From Rhodospirillaceae bacterium (GTDB lineage Bacteria; Pseudomonadota; Alphaproteobacteria; UBA8366; GCA-2717185), in contig PBDC01000052.1 in NCBI GenBank assembly GCA_002717185.1, forward strand, positions 1 through 10,763: a DNA stretch of 10,763 nt, in the 5' to 3' direction. The stretch's first letter is position 1, and every line of letters starts with the position of its first letter. The position numbers and the translations under genes were made by a program. The notes beneath the pieces are model-generated. The model had not been told where the DNA came from. It worked only from the letters and a program-made list of their open reading frames with translations, and did not search any database. This document shows positions 1 to 6,786 of the stretch, in pieces.

Positions 1-1129
1 TCTGCCCCAGGTTCTCATAAGCGATGTCACTGACCATTAGGTGCTGCGCGGCGGCGTTCATGTCACGCAAGCATTGTTGCAGGATATTTGGCTGGTAGAT
101 CGCGCCACCGCCGACATGGCGAAAGGCTTCGGTCACCACCTCAAGCGCCACGTCCGTGCAGTGGGTTGCGACGGCCCGCAATTCGCCTTGCAATAGTGTG
201 GGTACCTTTTCGCCGGCGGAGACTGTTTCCCAGGCCAAGTCATTGAGTTCAGTCGCTAGTGTTCGCGCTGCACGAAGCCGCAGATGCCCCTCGCCGATTA
301 GTCGTTGGACGGCCGGACGAGCAGCCAGGCTGACACGTTTGTCGGTATAGCCGCGTTGTTTATCGGATTCATGTGCTGCGATAGCATCAAGCGCCCGACG
401 GCCGACACCGATGGCGAAACCCGCATGCTCGTTGGCAACGAAGCCAGGGTGCTCGATCCGATAGAGTGGTCCGCCCCGTTGTTGTGGATCGACCCTCTGC
501 TCCCAACTGAACGCTTCCGGCACGAACAGTCCATCAACAGAAAAATCGCAGCTACCGGTTCCCTTCAATCCGGCGACTTGCCAATTATCGTGGATTTCTG
601 CAGATGCGGTGGGGAAGACCATCATACGCCGCTCAGTTTTGCCATTACGTTCGACGGTAGCTCCGGCTGAGAGCCATTCGGAGTGCCGGATACCGCTGGC
701 GAAGGGCCAGCGTCCAGAAAGACGATAACCGCCATTGACGATCTGGGTCTTGCCGATTGGCATTGCGACAATCGAACCGCGCGGGACACCGCCGTCCGGG
801 AATATCTCCTTCACCGCTGTGCTTGGAAGGAACGCGCCCGGCATGGCGACGGCGGTGGCGCCGACCATGGCACACCAACTTGCCGCAGCGTTTGCGTAGG
901 CAAGCTCTTCAAGTACAAGGATTTGCGTTGCCGGGTCGGCTTCGGCACCGCCGAGTACTGCTGGGAGTTTCAACCTAAACATACCGGACTCTTCCAGCGC
1001 ACGGACCGTCTTTCCCGATAGCGTGTTGCCGTCTTCGTCGGCTTGGGCCTGTTCGTTTAAGGTCGCTGTAATCGATTTCGCCGCACTGATTAGCCGTTCA
1101 CGGGTTTGCAGAAAATTAGCATGTTTCAT
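1..1129 (-). CDS. Acyl-CoA dehydrogenase-fold flavin monooxygenase-like protein (3' end missing)
   Basis: The frame is open from an ATG at 1129-1127 to the left edge, giving 376 visible codons. Family members are about 380-400 residues, so only a short C-terminus is probably missing. The first part is helical with an EELAYANAAASW segment. The middle carries SGRWPFASG...HSEW and W.VAGLKGTGS..F.V..LFVPE, typical of flavin-binding ACAD-fold proteins. Near the end come HVGGGAIY and RDMNAAAQHLMVSD. That His-containing C-terminal signature is what I know from group D flavin monooxygenases (HsaA, DszC and IacA type), rather than from true acyl-CoA dehydrogenases with a catalytic Glu. I therefore infer a two-component hydroxylase that needs a separate flavin reductase, none of which is in view. 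Its start overlaps the stop of the ureohydrolase gene (ATGA), with a GAGGA ribosome site in that gene's last codons, so the two are probably translationally coupled. A plain acyl-CoA dehydrogenase remains possible. Confidence 0.85.
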   Translation of the reverse strand, partial: MKHANFLQTRERLISAAKSITATLNEQAQADEDGNTLSGKTVRALEESGMFRLKLPAVLGGAEADPATQILVLEELAYANAAASWCAMVGATAVAMPGAFLPSTAVKEIFPDGGVPRGSIVAMPIGKTQIVNGGYRLSGRWPFASGIRHSEWLSAGATVERNGKTERRMMVFPTASAEIHDNWQVAGLKGTGSCDFSVDGLFVPEAFSWEQRVDPQQRGGPLYRIEHPGFVANEHAGFAIGVGRRALDAIAAHESDKQRGYTDKRVSLAARPAVQRLIGEGHLRLRAARTLATELNDLAWETVSAGEKVPTLLQGELRAVATHCTDVALEVVTEAFRHVGGGAIYQPNILQQCLRDMNAAAQHLMVSDIAYENLGQ

Positions 1130-2088
1130 TGGCTCAGTTCCTCTGCATGGCGGCGGGCCTGCCAGATTAGCAAAAGAATTTCGTAGGTCATTGCAGCAGC
1201 GAGAAAGGCGGTCATACCGTTTATATCGTGCGGTGGGCTCACTGTGTTGATGTCGGCGGCGACGATGTTGAGCCCGGCTAGGTCCCGCACAATTTCCAAC
1301 CCTTCGCGCGCCAGGAACCCACCCCAGGCCGGCGTGCACACGCCTGGTGCGCAGGATGGGTCGAAGACGTCCATGTCCCAGGACAAATAAATAGGTCGGT
1401 TTGCAAGTGTTTCCTGCAATTCTGCCAGAACATCGTCGTGGCCGCGTTCCATGAAATGCCGCATCGTGATAATCGAATATCCAAGTTCCTTCGTCCGCGC
1501 GTAGACGCCCTGTCGTGTCGTCGAGCCGCGCAGCCCGATATGGTAGGAGCCCGTGACCCGCACACGCTGTTCCAATGCCGCGTGGGCAAACTGGGTTGCC
1601 GCGTCGTATTGATGCACTGGGTCGACCTCGTACGAATCGGTGTGACTGTCGAAATGAAGCAAGGTCAGGTCGTTGTGGATTCGCGATGCGGCGCGCACCA
1701 ATGGAAGGGACACGCTGCCATCGCCGCCAAAGCCGACCGGTACCGTCCCGGCAGACACCAGCCGGTAGGCTGCTTCCTCGATTGCCTCGAACGATTCTTC
1801 GGGCCGCGAGGGAACCAGGTTAACATTGCCTGTATCGATGGTGCCGAGTTCAGCCAGAGCATCGGTGTCGGCGATTTCCGATTGGTAGCGACGAATTAGG
1901 CCGGACTGTTCTCGGATTGCCTGCGGTCCTTGTCGCGCGCCGATGCGGAAAGGGTGTGTGCCACAATCGAATGGACAGCCGATTATTCCCGCTCCGGCGC
2001 CGTTCGCATTGGTGCGATAGGGCAGGCCCATGAATGTCAGTGGCGGTTGATAAAGGGCGCTATCGGGTTTGTCGGCGTGCGAGACCAT
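1126..2088 (-). CDS. Arginase/agmatinase-family (ureohydrolase) protein with altered active site
   Basis: This is a 320-residue protein of the usual length for the ureohydrolase fold. An ATG at 2088 is preceded by TTGGAG about 7 nt upstream, which fixes the start. Family motifs are recognisable in order: GGDGS (121-125), HFDSHTD (145-151), IGLRG (184-188), SWDMDVFDP (236-244) and the terminal ADINTVSPPHD (278-288). Normal members hydrolyse a guanidino group to urea using two Mn ions. Here Asp147, His149, Asp151, Asp238 and Asp240 are kept. The metal-binding His of GGDHS is Gly124. The His of the HGTxF segment appears to be Ala163, and the Glu that holds the guanidinium group appears to be Thr282. 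These last two assignments come from alignment by eye. The fold is secure, but ordinary agmatinase or arginase activity is doubtful. It is the first gene of a leftward operon with the monooxygenase-like gene, which suggests a catabolic amide or amidine substrate rather than polyamine synthesis. Confidence 0.9.
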   Translation of the reverse strand: MVSHADKPDSALYQPPLTFMGLPYRTNANGAGAGIIGCPFDCGTHPFRIGARQGPQAIREQSGLIRRYQSEIADTDALAELGTIDTGNVNLVPSRPEESFEAIEEAAYRLVSAGTVPVGFGGDGSVSLPLVRAASRIHNDLTLLHFDSHTDSYEVDPVHQYDAATQFAHAALEQRVRVTGSYHIGLRGSTTRQGVYARTKELGYSIITMRHFMERGHDDVLAELQETLANRPIYLSWDMDVFDPSCAPGVCTPAWGGFLAREGLEIVRDLAGLNIVAADINTVSPPHDINGMTAFLAAAMTYEILLLIWQARRHAEELSQ

Positions 2089-2245
2089 TGATTACTCCAA
2101 TTGCTCGAATTCCTCTCACGTTCCCGACAACATTACCCAAAGACGCACTAAATAGAATTTATTTCCAGGCACGGAATGGACCTGTTTGCCTCGCATTTGT
2201 GTTCTGGCTATCGTGACGGCCATCCCAACCGCCCATGAGACCCAC
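2089..2245. promoter_or_regulatory. Divergent intergenic promoter region
   Basis: About 157 bp separate two divergent operons, so promoters for both must lie here or within the gene starts. The AT-richest patch contains an inverted repeat, AAATA (2150-2154) and TATTT (2160-2164), around GAATT. This could be an operator or promoter melting region. I do not see a convincing -35/-10 pair on either strand. A 20-codon open frame (ATG 2176, TGA 2236-2238) lies just before the plus-strand gene. The regulator is not encoded in the window. Confidence 0.5.
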
Positions 2246-3190
2246 ATGACTATCCGCTCTGCGCGCGTATCCAATATGCCGGCCCAGCAAGCCAAAGATC
2301 CTGTTACGTCTGCGCAGCAGCGCGCCCGATTCTTTAATTCAGGTAACGCCTTCAATGTCCAACTGCCGCCGGTGCCGGATATGGCGTTCGCAGAGGAACC
2401 AGCGCGAGCGTTGAACCCGGAGACCCCAACCGGAATGATCCTGTGTGACATCTCAGATCAGCTTGAATGTCCTTTTCCCGCCACTTCGCCGTTGGTGCTT
2501 GCTGGTTACGCGCGTATCCGAGCGGGCGAGAGCTTTACTACCGACCCACGGGCGAGCGGTGTGATCGCTTATGTCATTCGGGGTGATGGAGCGACCCGGT
2601 GCGGGGATGAAGAGATTGCCTGGGCACCAGGCGACATTATGCTTTTCCCCGGTGGCGTCGCGCAGCATCATGAAGCCGGAAACTCTGATGCTGTCTTGTG
2701 GGTTGTCAGCAACGAACCGCAGGTCGCTTTCGAAGGATTACAACCGCCCGCAGTCGGGGCGGCACCGACCAGGGTTGTGCACTACAAGGCCGCAGACGTA
2801 GCGGCGCAGTCCGACTATCTAGTAGAAAATGCTGAGGAAGGCGAACTACCTGGCTACGCTATCGTGCTGTCATCGGAGCAGAACGAAGCGAGCCGCAACG
2901 TGCTTCCGACCCTGACACTGGCTATGAATACGCTGCCGGGTGGGACATCACAGATGCCGCACCGCCACAACTCCGTCGCAGTTAGCCTCGTGGTGGCTGG
3001 CGACAATTGCTATTCGATGGTCGATGGAAAGCGAAAGGACTGGTCCCCCTGGGCAACCACTATTACACCGCCAGTTTCGGTGCATTCACATCATAATGGC
3101 GGCAACAGCCGGGCGATGTTCCTGATCGTGCAGGATGGCGGACTTTACTATCATGCTCGTGCGATGGGTTTTGAATTCGTCGAAGAGTAG
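2246..3190 (+). CDS. Gentisate 1,2-dioxygenase-like bicupin protein
   Basis: The product is 314 residues from the ATG at 2246. An upstream in-frame TTG (2186) would add 20 residues, but it lacks a ribosome site. ATG 2246 has only a weak GAGA element, and ATG 2276 is another option. Two cupin domains are visible, at about residues 75-155 and 225-305. The second carries HRH (239 and 241), then MVDGKRKDW and VHSHHN (His280, 282, 283). This resembles the metal site and C-terminal strand pattern of gentisate, salicylate and 1-hydroxy-2-naphthoate dioxygenases, which cleave rings with Fe(II). The first cupin has QHHE (140-143) but no HxH pair, whereas gentisate dioxygenases usually hold iron in the N-terminal cupin. 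It is first in a run with the TauD-type and GMC genes (6 bp gap to the next). A ring-cleaving dioxygenase is the best guess. A non-enzymatic or differently acting cupin is possible. Confidence 0.85.
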   Translation: MTIRSARVSNMPAQQAKDPVTSAQQRARFFNSGNAFNVQLPPVPDMAFAEEPARALNPETPTGMILCDISDQLECPFPATSPLVLAGYARIRAGESFTTDPRASGVIAYVIRGDGATRCGDEEIAWAPGDIMLFPGGVAQHHEAGNSDAVLWVVSNEPQVAFEGLQPPAVGAAPTRVVHYKAADVAAQSDYLVENAEEGELPGYAIVLSSEQNEASRNVLPTLTLAMNTLPGGTSQMPHRHNSVAVSLVVAGDNCYSMVDGKRKDWSPWATTITPPVSVHSHHNGGNSRAMFLIVQDGGLYYHARAMGFEFVEE

Positions 3191-3196
3191 ACCGTT

Positions 3197-4084
3197 ATGA
3201 TGGAACCATACGAACGCGAGGGCTTGGAGATAGAGCCGCTGCATGAGGCTCTGGGCGCAAGGGTGCGTTGTCTCGATTTGACGCAACCGCTTGCCCCTGC
3301 GGTCTTCAAAGCAGTCCATCGGGCCTGGTTGGATCATCTGGTCCTTGTTTTTCCGGAGCAGCCGGTCAGTGACATGCATCAGATCACATTTGCCCGGATG
3401 TTTGGCGACCTAGAACGACACCACCAGGACATTATTAAATCGACGCGTGCACCAGAAATTTTTCGTGTGTCGAATGTGGACGATGACGGGAACCTTATGG
3501 CGCCTGATCATCCGACTGTCTTGCAGGTTTCCCTAGCGCAGCGCTGGCATACCGACAGCAGTTACCGCCTTATCCCATCGATGGGTTCTATTCTGCACGG
3601 GCTCGAGGTGACCGAGGTTGGTGGTGAGACCTGCTTCACTAATATGTACGCGGTATATGACGCCTTGCCAGACTCGCTGGGCGACAGGCTCTGTAACCGC
3701 AGGTTGCGGCACGATTTCGAGTATCTAACGACTTTGGCGCCGATCAAGCCGCTGACAGAGAAAGAGCGTGCGGTGATGCCGCCAGTCTGGCAACCCATGA
3801 GACGGCGTCACCCGGAAACCGGCCGTACCTCGCTTTATATCAGTCCGATCTACAACGATGCGATCGAGGGTCTTGAAGATGAAGAAGCGGTAGCCCTCGT
3901 CGGTGAACTGACCGAGTTCGCGGCGCAGTCGGAATTTGTATACTGTCACCATTGGTCGCCGGACGATATCGTTATGTGGGACAACCGCTGCACTATGCAT
4001 CGGGTGATGCCCTATGATCTGGGCGAGCGGCGTATCATGCACCGTACCACCATCGTCGGCGACGGCCCTGTGGTCGCGGCATAG
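3197..4084 (+). CDS. TauD/TfdA-family Fe(II)/2-oxoglutarate-dependent dioxygenase
   Basis: This is a 295-residue protein of the usual family length. There are two adjacent ATGs (3197 and 3200), and I use the first. The Fe(II) facial triad is complete: His118 and Asp120 in WHTDSSY, and His268 in WDNRCTMH. The 2-oxoglutarate-binding Arg is Arg283 in the terminal MHRTTI. GSILHGLEV..VGGETCFTNMYAVYDALP is the standard strand segment after the HTD motif. Such enzymes couple decarboxylation of 2-oxoglutarate to substrate hydroxylation. That often leads to cleavage of ether, sulfonate or C-N bonds (TfdA acts on 2,4-D, TauD on taurine). The substrate cannot be told from sequence. The gene starts 6 bp after the bicupin stop and ends 3 bp before the GMC start, so the three are probably one transcript. 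The neighbours suggest O-dealkylation or hydroxylation of an organic acid, which is an inference. Confidence 0.93.
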   Translation: MMEPYEREGLEIEPLHEALGARVRCLDLTQPLAPAVFKAVHRAWLDHLVLVFPEQPVSDMHQITFARMFGDLERHHQDIIKSTRAPEIFRVSNVDDDGNLMAPDHPTVLQVSLAQRWHTDSSYRLIPSMGSILHGLEVTEVGGETCFTNMYAVYDALPDSLGDRLCNRRLRHDFEYLTTLAPIKPLTEKERAVMPPVWQPMRRRHPETGRTSLYISPIYNDAIEGLEDEEAVALVGELTEFAAQSEFVYCHHWSPDDIVMWDNRCTMHRVMPYDLGERRIMHRTTIVGDGPVVAA

Positions 4085-4087
4085 CGT

Positions 4088-5704
4088 ATGGTCGAAAACT
4101 TTGACTACGTCATCGTTGGCGCGGGTGCCGCCGGCTGTGTCCTGACCAACCGCTTGACGGAGGATGATGCGAACACCGTATGTGTGCTCGAGGCCGGCGG
4201 TATGGATCGGCACCCCTTCATCCATATTCCAGGTGGTTTCACGAAGACATTGTATGGCGACCGGTTTCTCTGGCCTTTTGTGACTGCGCCCTCAACCTCC
4301 TTAGGTGGACGCACGGTGGCGATCCCACAGGGCAGGGTGGTCGGCGGTTCGAGTTCGGTCAACGGTATGGTCTATAACCGGGGACAGGCAGCGGATTTCG
4401 ATACCTGGGCGCAGATGGGTAACCACGGCTGGAGCTTCGAGGATCTGCTACCTTACTTCAAACGCTCAGAGATGCGCATTGGTGACGGTGACGATCGCGT
4501 TCGTGGCCGCGATGGTGAATTGCCGATCACCGATATCGATTGGATCAACCCGCTTGCTGAGGCCTTTATTGATGCCGCAGTAGCAATGGGCATCCCGCGC
4601 ATTCGCGATTACAATTCGGGTGCCCAGTTCGGCACCGGCTACTTCCAACGCTATATCCATCGCGGCAAACGGGTCAGCGCGGCCAAGGCGTTTCTGCGCC
4701 CCGCTATGCGTCGGAAATCTGCAACGTTGCGTACTCGCGTACAGGTCGTCGCGGTGCTCCTGGAGCAAGGCAGAGCGATGGGAGTTAGGTACCGCGATAG
4801 CGATGGACGCGAAAATACCGTTTTTGCGCGAAAGGAAGTCATCCTCAGCGCAGGAGCGATCAACTCGCCTAAGCTGTTGCAAATCTCCGGAATTGGTCCG
4901 CCCGATTACCTGAAGGAAATAGGCATACAAGTAAAATTTCCTCTAGAGGGCGTCGGCGAAAACCTGCGCGACCATTACTCCGTACGTATGACTGCGCGGG
5001 CGAAGGACGTGATGACTATCAACGAGTCGGCACGCTGGCCACGCCTGCCACTAGAGGTGATAAAATGGCTGGTCGGCAAGCCGAGCGTACTCGCTCTTTG
5101 TCCAACCATTGGCTTTGTGCACGGTAAGTCCCATCCGGATCTGGACGATGCCGATATGCGGATTTTATTCACACCCGGAAGCTACATGGAGGGCAAAGTT
5201 TACGTGCTTGATGATCATCCCGGGATGACCTGCGGTGCAGCTCAGCCGCGCCCTGAAAGCGTCGGATACGTTCGGGCCACCTCCGCTGACCCGGCCGCGC
5301 TGCCCATCGTTCAGCCGAATTATCTGGCTGCGGAAGCGGATCAACGTATCACGCTGGCCGGATTGAAGCTTGTGCGCGCGCTCTTCAACAGTCCGCAACT
5401 CGCCCCATATTTTGACTGTGAGACCCTGCCCGGCGTTGACGTTCAGTCGGATGACGAATTGCTCGACTTCTCACGGCGGCGCGGCAACACCGGCTATCAC
5501 CTCGTCGGCACCTGTCGCATGGGCCCGGAAAGCGACGTATGTGCCGTCGTCGATGACGAATTGCGAGTGCGCGGTGTCGATGGCTTGCGTGTCGTCGACG
5601 CGTCGATCATGCCAATGCTGCCTTCGGCTAACACCTTCGCGTCGACAATCGCTATTGCAGAAAAAGGTGCGGATTTGATCTTGGGGCGGCCACCGCCCCA
5701 ATAG
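4088..5704 (+). CDS. GMC-family FAD-dependent oxidoreductase (choline dehydrogenase-like)
   Basis: This is a 538-residue protein typical of bacterial GMC flavoproteins, which oxidise primary or secondary alcohols to carbonyls. The N-terminus has the dinucleotide-binding motif VGAGAAGC (residues 10-17) ending in LEAGG. GMC signature 1, GRVVGGSSSVNG, is at 82-93. Signature 2, SAGAINSPKLLQISGIGP, starts at 254. The C-terminal domain has GYHLVGTCRMG with the presumed catalytic His471. It also has VVDASIMP and PSANTFAST with Asn515, the usual His-Asn pair. No signal peptide is seen, so it is probably cytoplasmic. The start is 3 bp after the TauD-type stop with no clear ribosome site of its own, suggesting translational coupling. 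The last codons encode LGRPPPQ within a strong hairpin that overlaps the stop. It may oxidise an alcohol produced by the upstream dioxygenase. Choline specificity should not be assumed. Confidence 0.95.
   Translation: MVENFDYVIVGAGAAGCVLTNRLTEDDANTVCVLEAGGMDRHPFIHIPGGFTKTLYGDRFLWPFVTAPSTSLGGRTVAIPQGRVVGGSSSVNGMVYNRGQAADFDTWAQMGNHGWSFEDLLPYFKRSEMRIGDGDDRVRGRDGELPITDIDWINPLAEAFIDAAVAMGIPRIRDYNSGAQFGTGYFQRYIHRGKRVSAAKAFLRPAMRRKSATLRTRVQVVAVLLEQGRAMGVRYRDSDGRENTVFARKEVILSAGAINSPKLLQISGIGPPDYLKEIGIQVKFPLEGVGENLRDHYSVRMTARAKDVMTINESARWPRLPLEVIKWLVGKPSVLALCPTIGFVHGKSHPDLDDADMRILFTPGSYMEGKVYVLDDHPGMTCGAAQPRPESVGYVRATSADPAALPIVQPNYLAAEADQRITLAGLKLVRALFNSPQLAPYFDCETLPGVDVQSDDELLDFSRRRGNTGYHLVGTCRMGPESDVCAVVDDELRVRGVDGLRVVDASIMPMLPSANTFASTIAIAEKGADLILGRPPPQ
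5681..5701 (+). repeat. Perfect 9-bp inverted repeat overlapping the end of the GMC gene
   Basis: TTGGGGCGG (5681-5689), a 3-nt CCA loop and CCGCCCCAA (5693-5701) form a perfect GC-rich hairpin. It ends one base before the TAG stop. No T-run follows, so it is not a classic rho-independent terminator. It could stabilise the 3' end of the upstream message, pause transcription or translation, or act as an operator for the next gene. Confidence 0.75.
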
Positions 5705-5721
5705 GGACGTGCGACCGTGTG

Positions 5722-5727
5722 TATAAT
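5722..5727 (+). promoter_or_regulatory. Candidate -10 box for the amidohydrolase gene
   Basis: A perfect TATAAT lies in the 57-bp gap after the GMC gene. It would place a transcript start near 5733, ahead of the AGGA ribosome site (5752-5755). No TTGACA-like -35 is present at the right distance, where the sequence is the hairpin's end. The site may be fortuitous or may need an activator. Confidence 0.3.
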
Positions 5728-5761
5728 CGTGCGGTGAAGGAAAAAAAGGACAGGAACCGTG

Positions 5762-6577
5762 ATGAAAATCGTCGACGCGCAAATCCATCTATGGGGCTCA
5801 GGACTGCCGAGCAACCCTTCTCATTGGCAGGTGACATCCTTTATTCCGCAAGAGGCGATCAGCCTGATGGACGAAGCTGACGTGCACGCTGCTGTGATAC
5901 ACCCACCAAGCTGGGACCCAGGGTCCGTGACTATGGCGCACCAGGCGGTGCAGGATTATCCTGGCCGGTTCGCAATCATGGGTGCAGTCGACCTGGGTGC
6001 ACCAGATGCGGCGGCGCAGGTTGCAAGTTGGCGCGCGGTGCCGGGCAATCTTGGCCTGCGCTACACCTGTCTTACCGACCCGATGCGGACCTGGGTGGCG
6101 GACGGCACGCTTGACTGGCTGTGGGCGGCCGCGGAAGAAGCCGGTGTGCCGGTATCGATGCTGGCTACGGACTCGCTTGCGGATTTTAGCCGCATCGCCG
6201 AACGCTACCCGGGGCTGCGGGTGACCATTGACCATCTTGGTGGCCGGGGCGGTACCTCGCAACTACGCGATCATGAGGCGATGGCTCACATGCCTGAATT
6301 GTTAGCCTTGGCGAAACATCCAAACGTCGGGGTCAAGGCAACAGGCGCGCCGGGTTACTCCACCGAAGCCTATCCGTTTCCGATCATGCAGGATTACCTG
6401 AAACAGATCTTCGAGGCTTTTGGTCCGACCCGCATGTTCTGGGGCACGGATATTTCCAAGATGCCATGCAACTGGAGCCAATGCGTTACCCAGTTCACTG
6501 AAGAATTAGACTGGTTGCGCGGCGACGACCTGACACTTGTGATGGGCCAGGCGATCTGCGACTGGTGGGGTTGGTAG
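5762..6577 (+). CDS. Amidohydrolase (Amidohydrolase_2 / COG3618 type), lactonase-like
   Basis: I take ATG 5762 as the start because AGGA lies 6 nt upstream. A GTG immediately before it (5759) is in frame but less likely. The product is 271 residues, near the family's usual 270-300. The N-terminus reads VDAQIHLWGSG, matching the beta-strand 1 motif, normally DxHxHxW. The first His is replaced by Gln7 and His9 is kept. IDHLGG (His158) and FWGTDIS (Asp230) are the later conserved active-site strands of this TIM-barrel family. Relatives include 2-pyrone-4,6-dicarboxylate lactonase (LigI) and L-fuconolactonase. Some of these hydrolyse lactones without a metal ion, so the Gln is compatible with activity. 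The gene follows the dioxygenase/GMC run on the same strand, which fits hydrolysis of a lactone or ring-cleavage product. The substrate is unknown, and a decarboxylase of the same superfamily is an alternative. Confidence 0.9.
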   Translation: MKIVDAQIHLWGSGLPSNPSHWQVTSFIPQEAISLMDEADVHAAVIHPPSWDPGSVTMAHQAVQDYPGRFAIMGAVDLGAPDAAAQVASWRAVPGNLGLRYTCLTDPMRTWVADGTLDWLWAAAEEAGVPVSMLATDSLADFSRIAERYPGLRVTIDHLGGRGGTSQLRDHEAMAHMPELLALAKHPNVGVKATGAPGYSTEAYPFPIMQDYLKQIFEAFGPTRMFWGTDISKMPCNWSQCVTQFTEELDWLRGDDLTLVMGQAICDWWGW

Positions 6578-6786
6578 CGAGGCTAGAGCGTTAAAAAAAT
6601 CGTTTAATAGCTTTTGGTTAGGATATTTAACCTGTAGTCGTGAAATTTTGGATTGATCGCCTTATCGCCAATAGGCGCCACTGTAATTGCGAGTTTCAGA
6701 GAATGGCAATTTCATTGCCTACATGATCGATGCCGATTGATTGGAAGGGGCGGTTAAGTGCTTAAAATTGACAGAGGAAATGGCGA
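6578..6786. other. Intergenic region with hairpins, before the SDR gene
   Basis: This 209-bp AT-richer gap holds several small dyads. AGC-TTAAA...TTTAA-GCTTTT (about 6590-6615) is imperfect and followed by Ts, so it could weakly terminate the amidohydrolase message. GGTTA (6616-6620) and TAACC (6628-6632) form a second small stem. CGCC-AATA-GGCG lies near 6665-6676, and GGCAAT-TTC-ATTGCC lies at 6705-6719. TTGGAA (6741-6746), 16 bp, then TAAAAT (6763-6768) is a weak promoter candidate. It would start transcription almost at the ribosome site GAGGA (6774-6778). I see no gene here. Confidence 0.45.
6705..6719. promoter_or_regulatory. Candidate operator: perfect 6-bp dyad
   Basis: GGCAAT and ATTGCC are perfect inverted arms around TTC. 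They lie about 70 bp upstream of the SDR start and just upstream of the weak promoter candidate. The size and position suit a dimeric repressor or activator, but no second copy was found to support this. Confidence 0.3.

Noticed and set aside
305..670. Plus-strand 121-codon open frame
   Set aside because: It lies antisense inside the flavin monooxygenase-like gene, whose translation shows clear family motifs; this frame shows none.
1438..1899. Plus-strand 153-codon open frame
   Set aside because: It is antisense to the ureohydrolase gene and has no recognisable domain.
1126..2088. Naming the ureohydrolase speB (agmatinase)
   Set aside because: Several residues needed for guanidino hydrolysis appear substituted, so a specific gene symbol would mislead.
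2186..2245. TTG-started N-terminal extension of the first bicupin
   Set aside because: There is no ribosome site before the TTG, and the added 20 residues do not look like cupin sequence; ATG 2246 is preferred.
3725..4225. Minus-strand 166-codon open frame spanning the TauD/GMC junction
   Set aside because: It is antisense to two well-supported genes and has no motif.
5681..5701. Hairpin as a rho-independent terminator
   Set aside because: The stem is strong but no T-run follows; the next bases are mixed GC.
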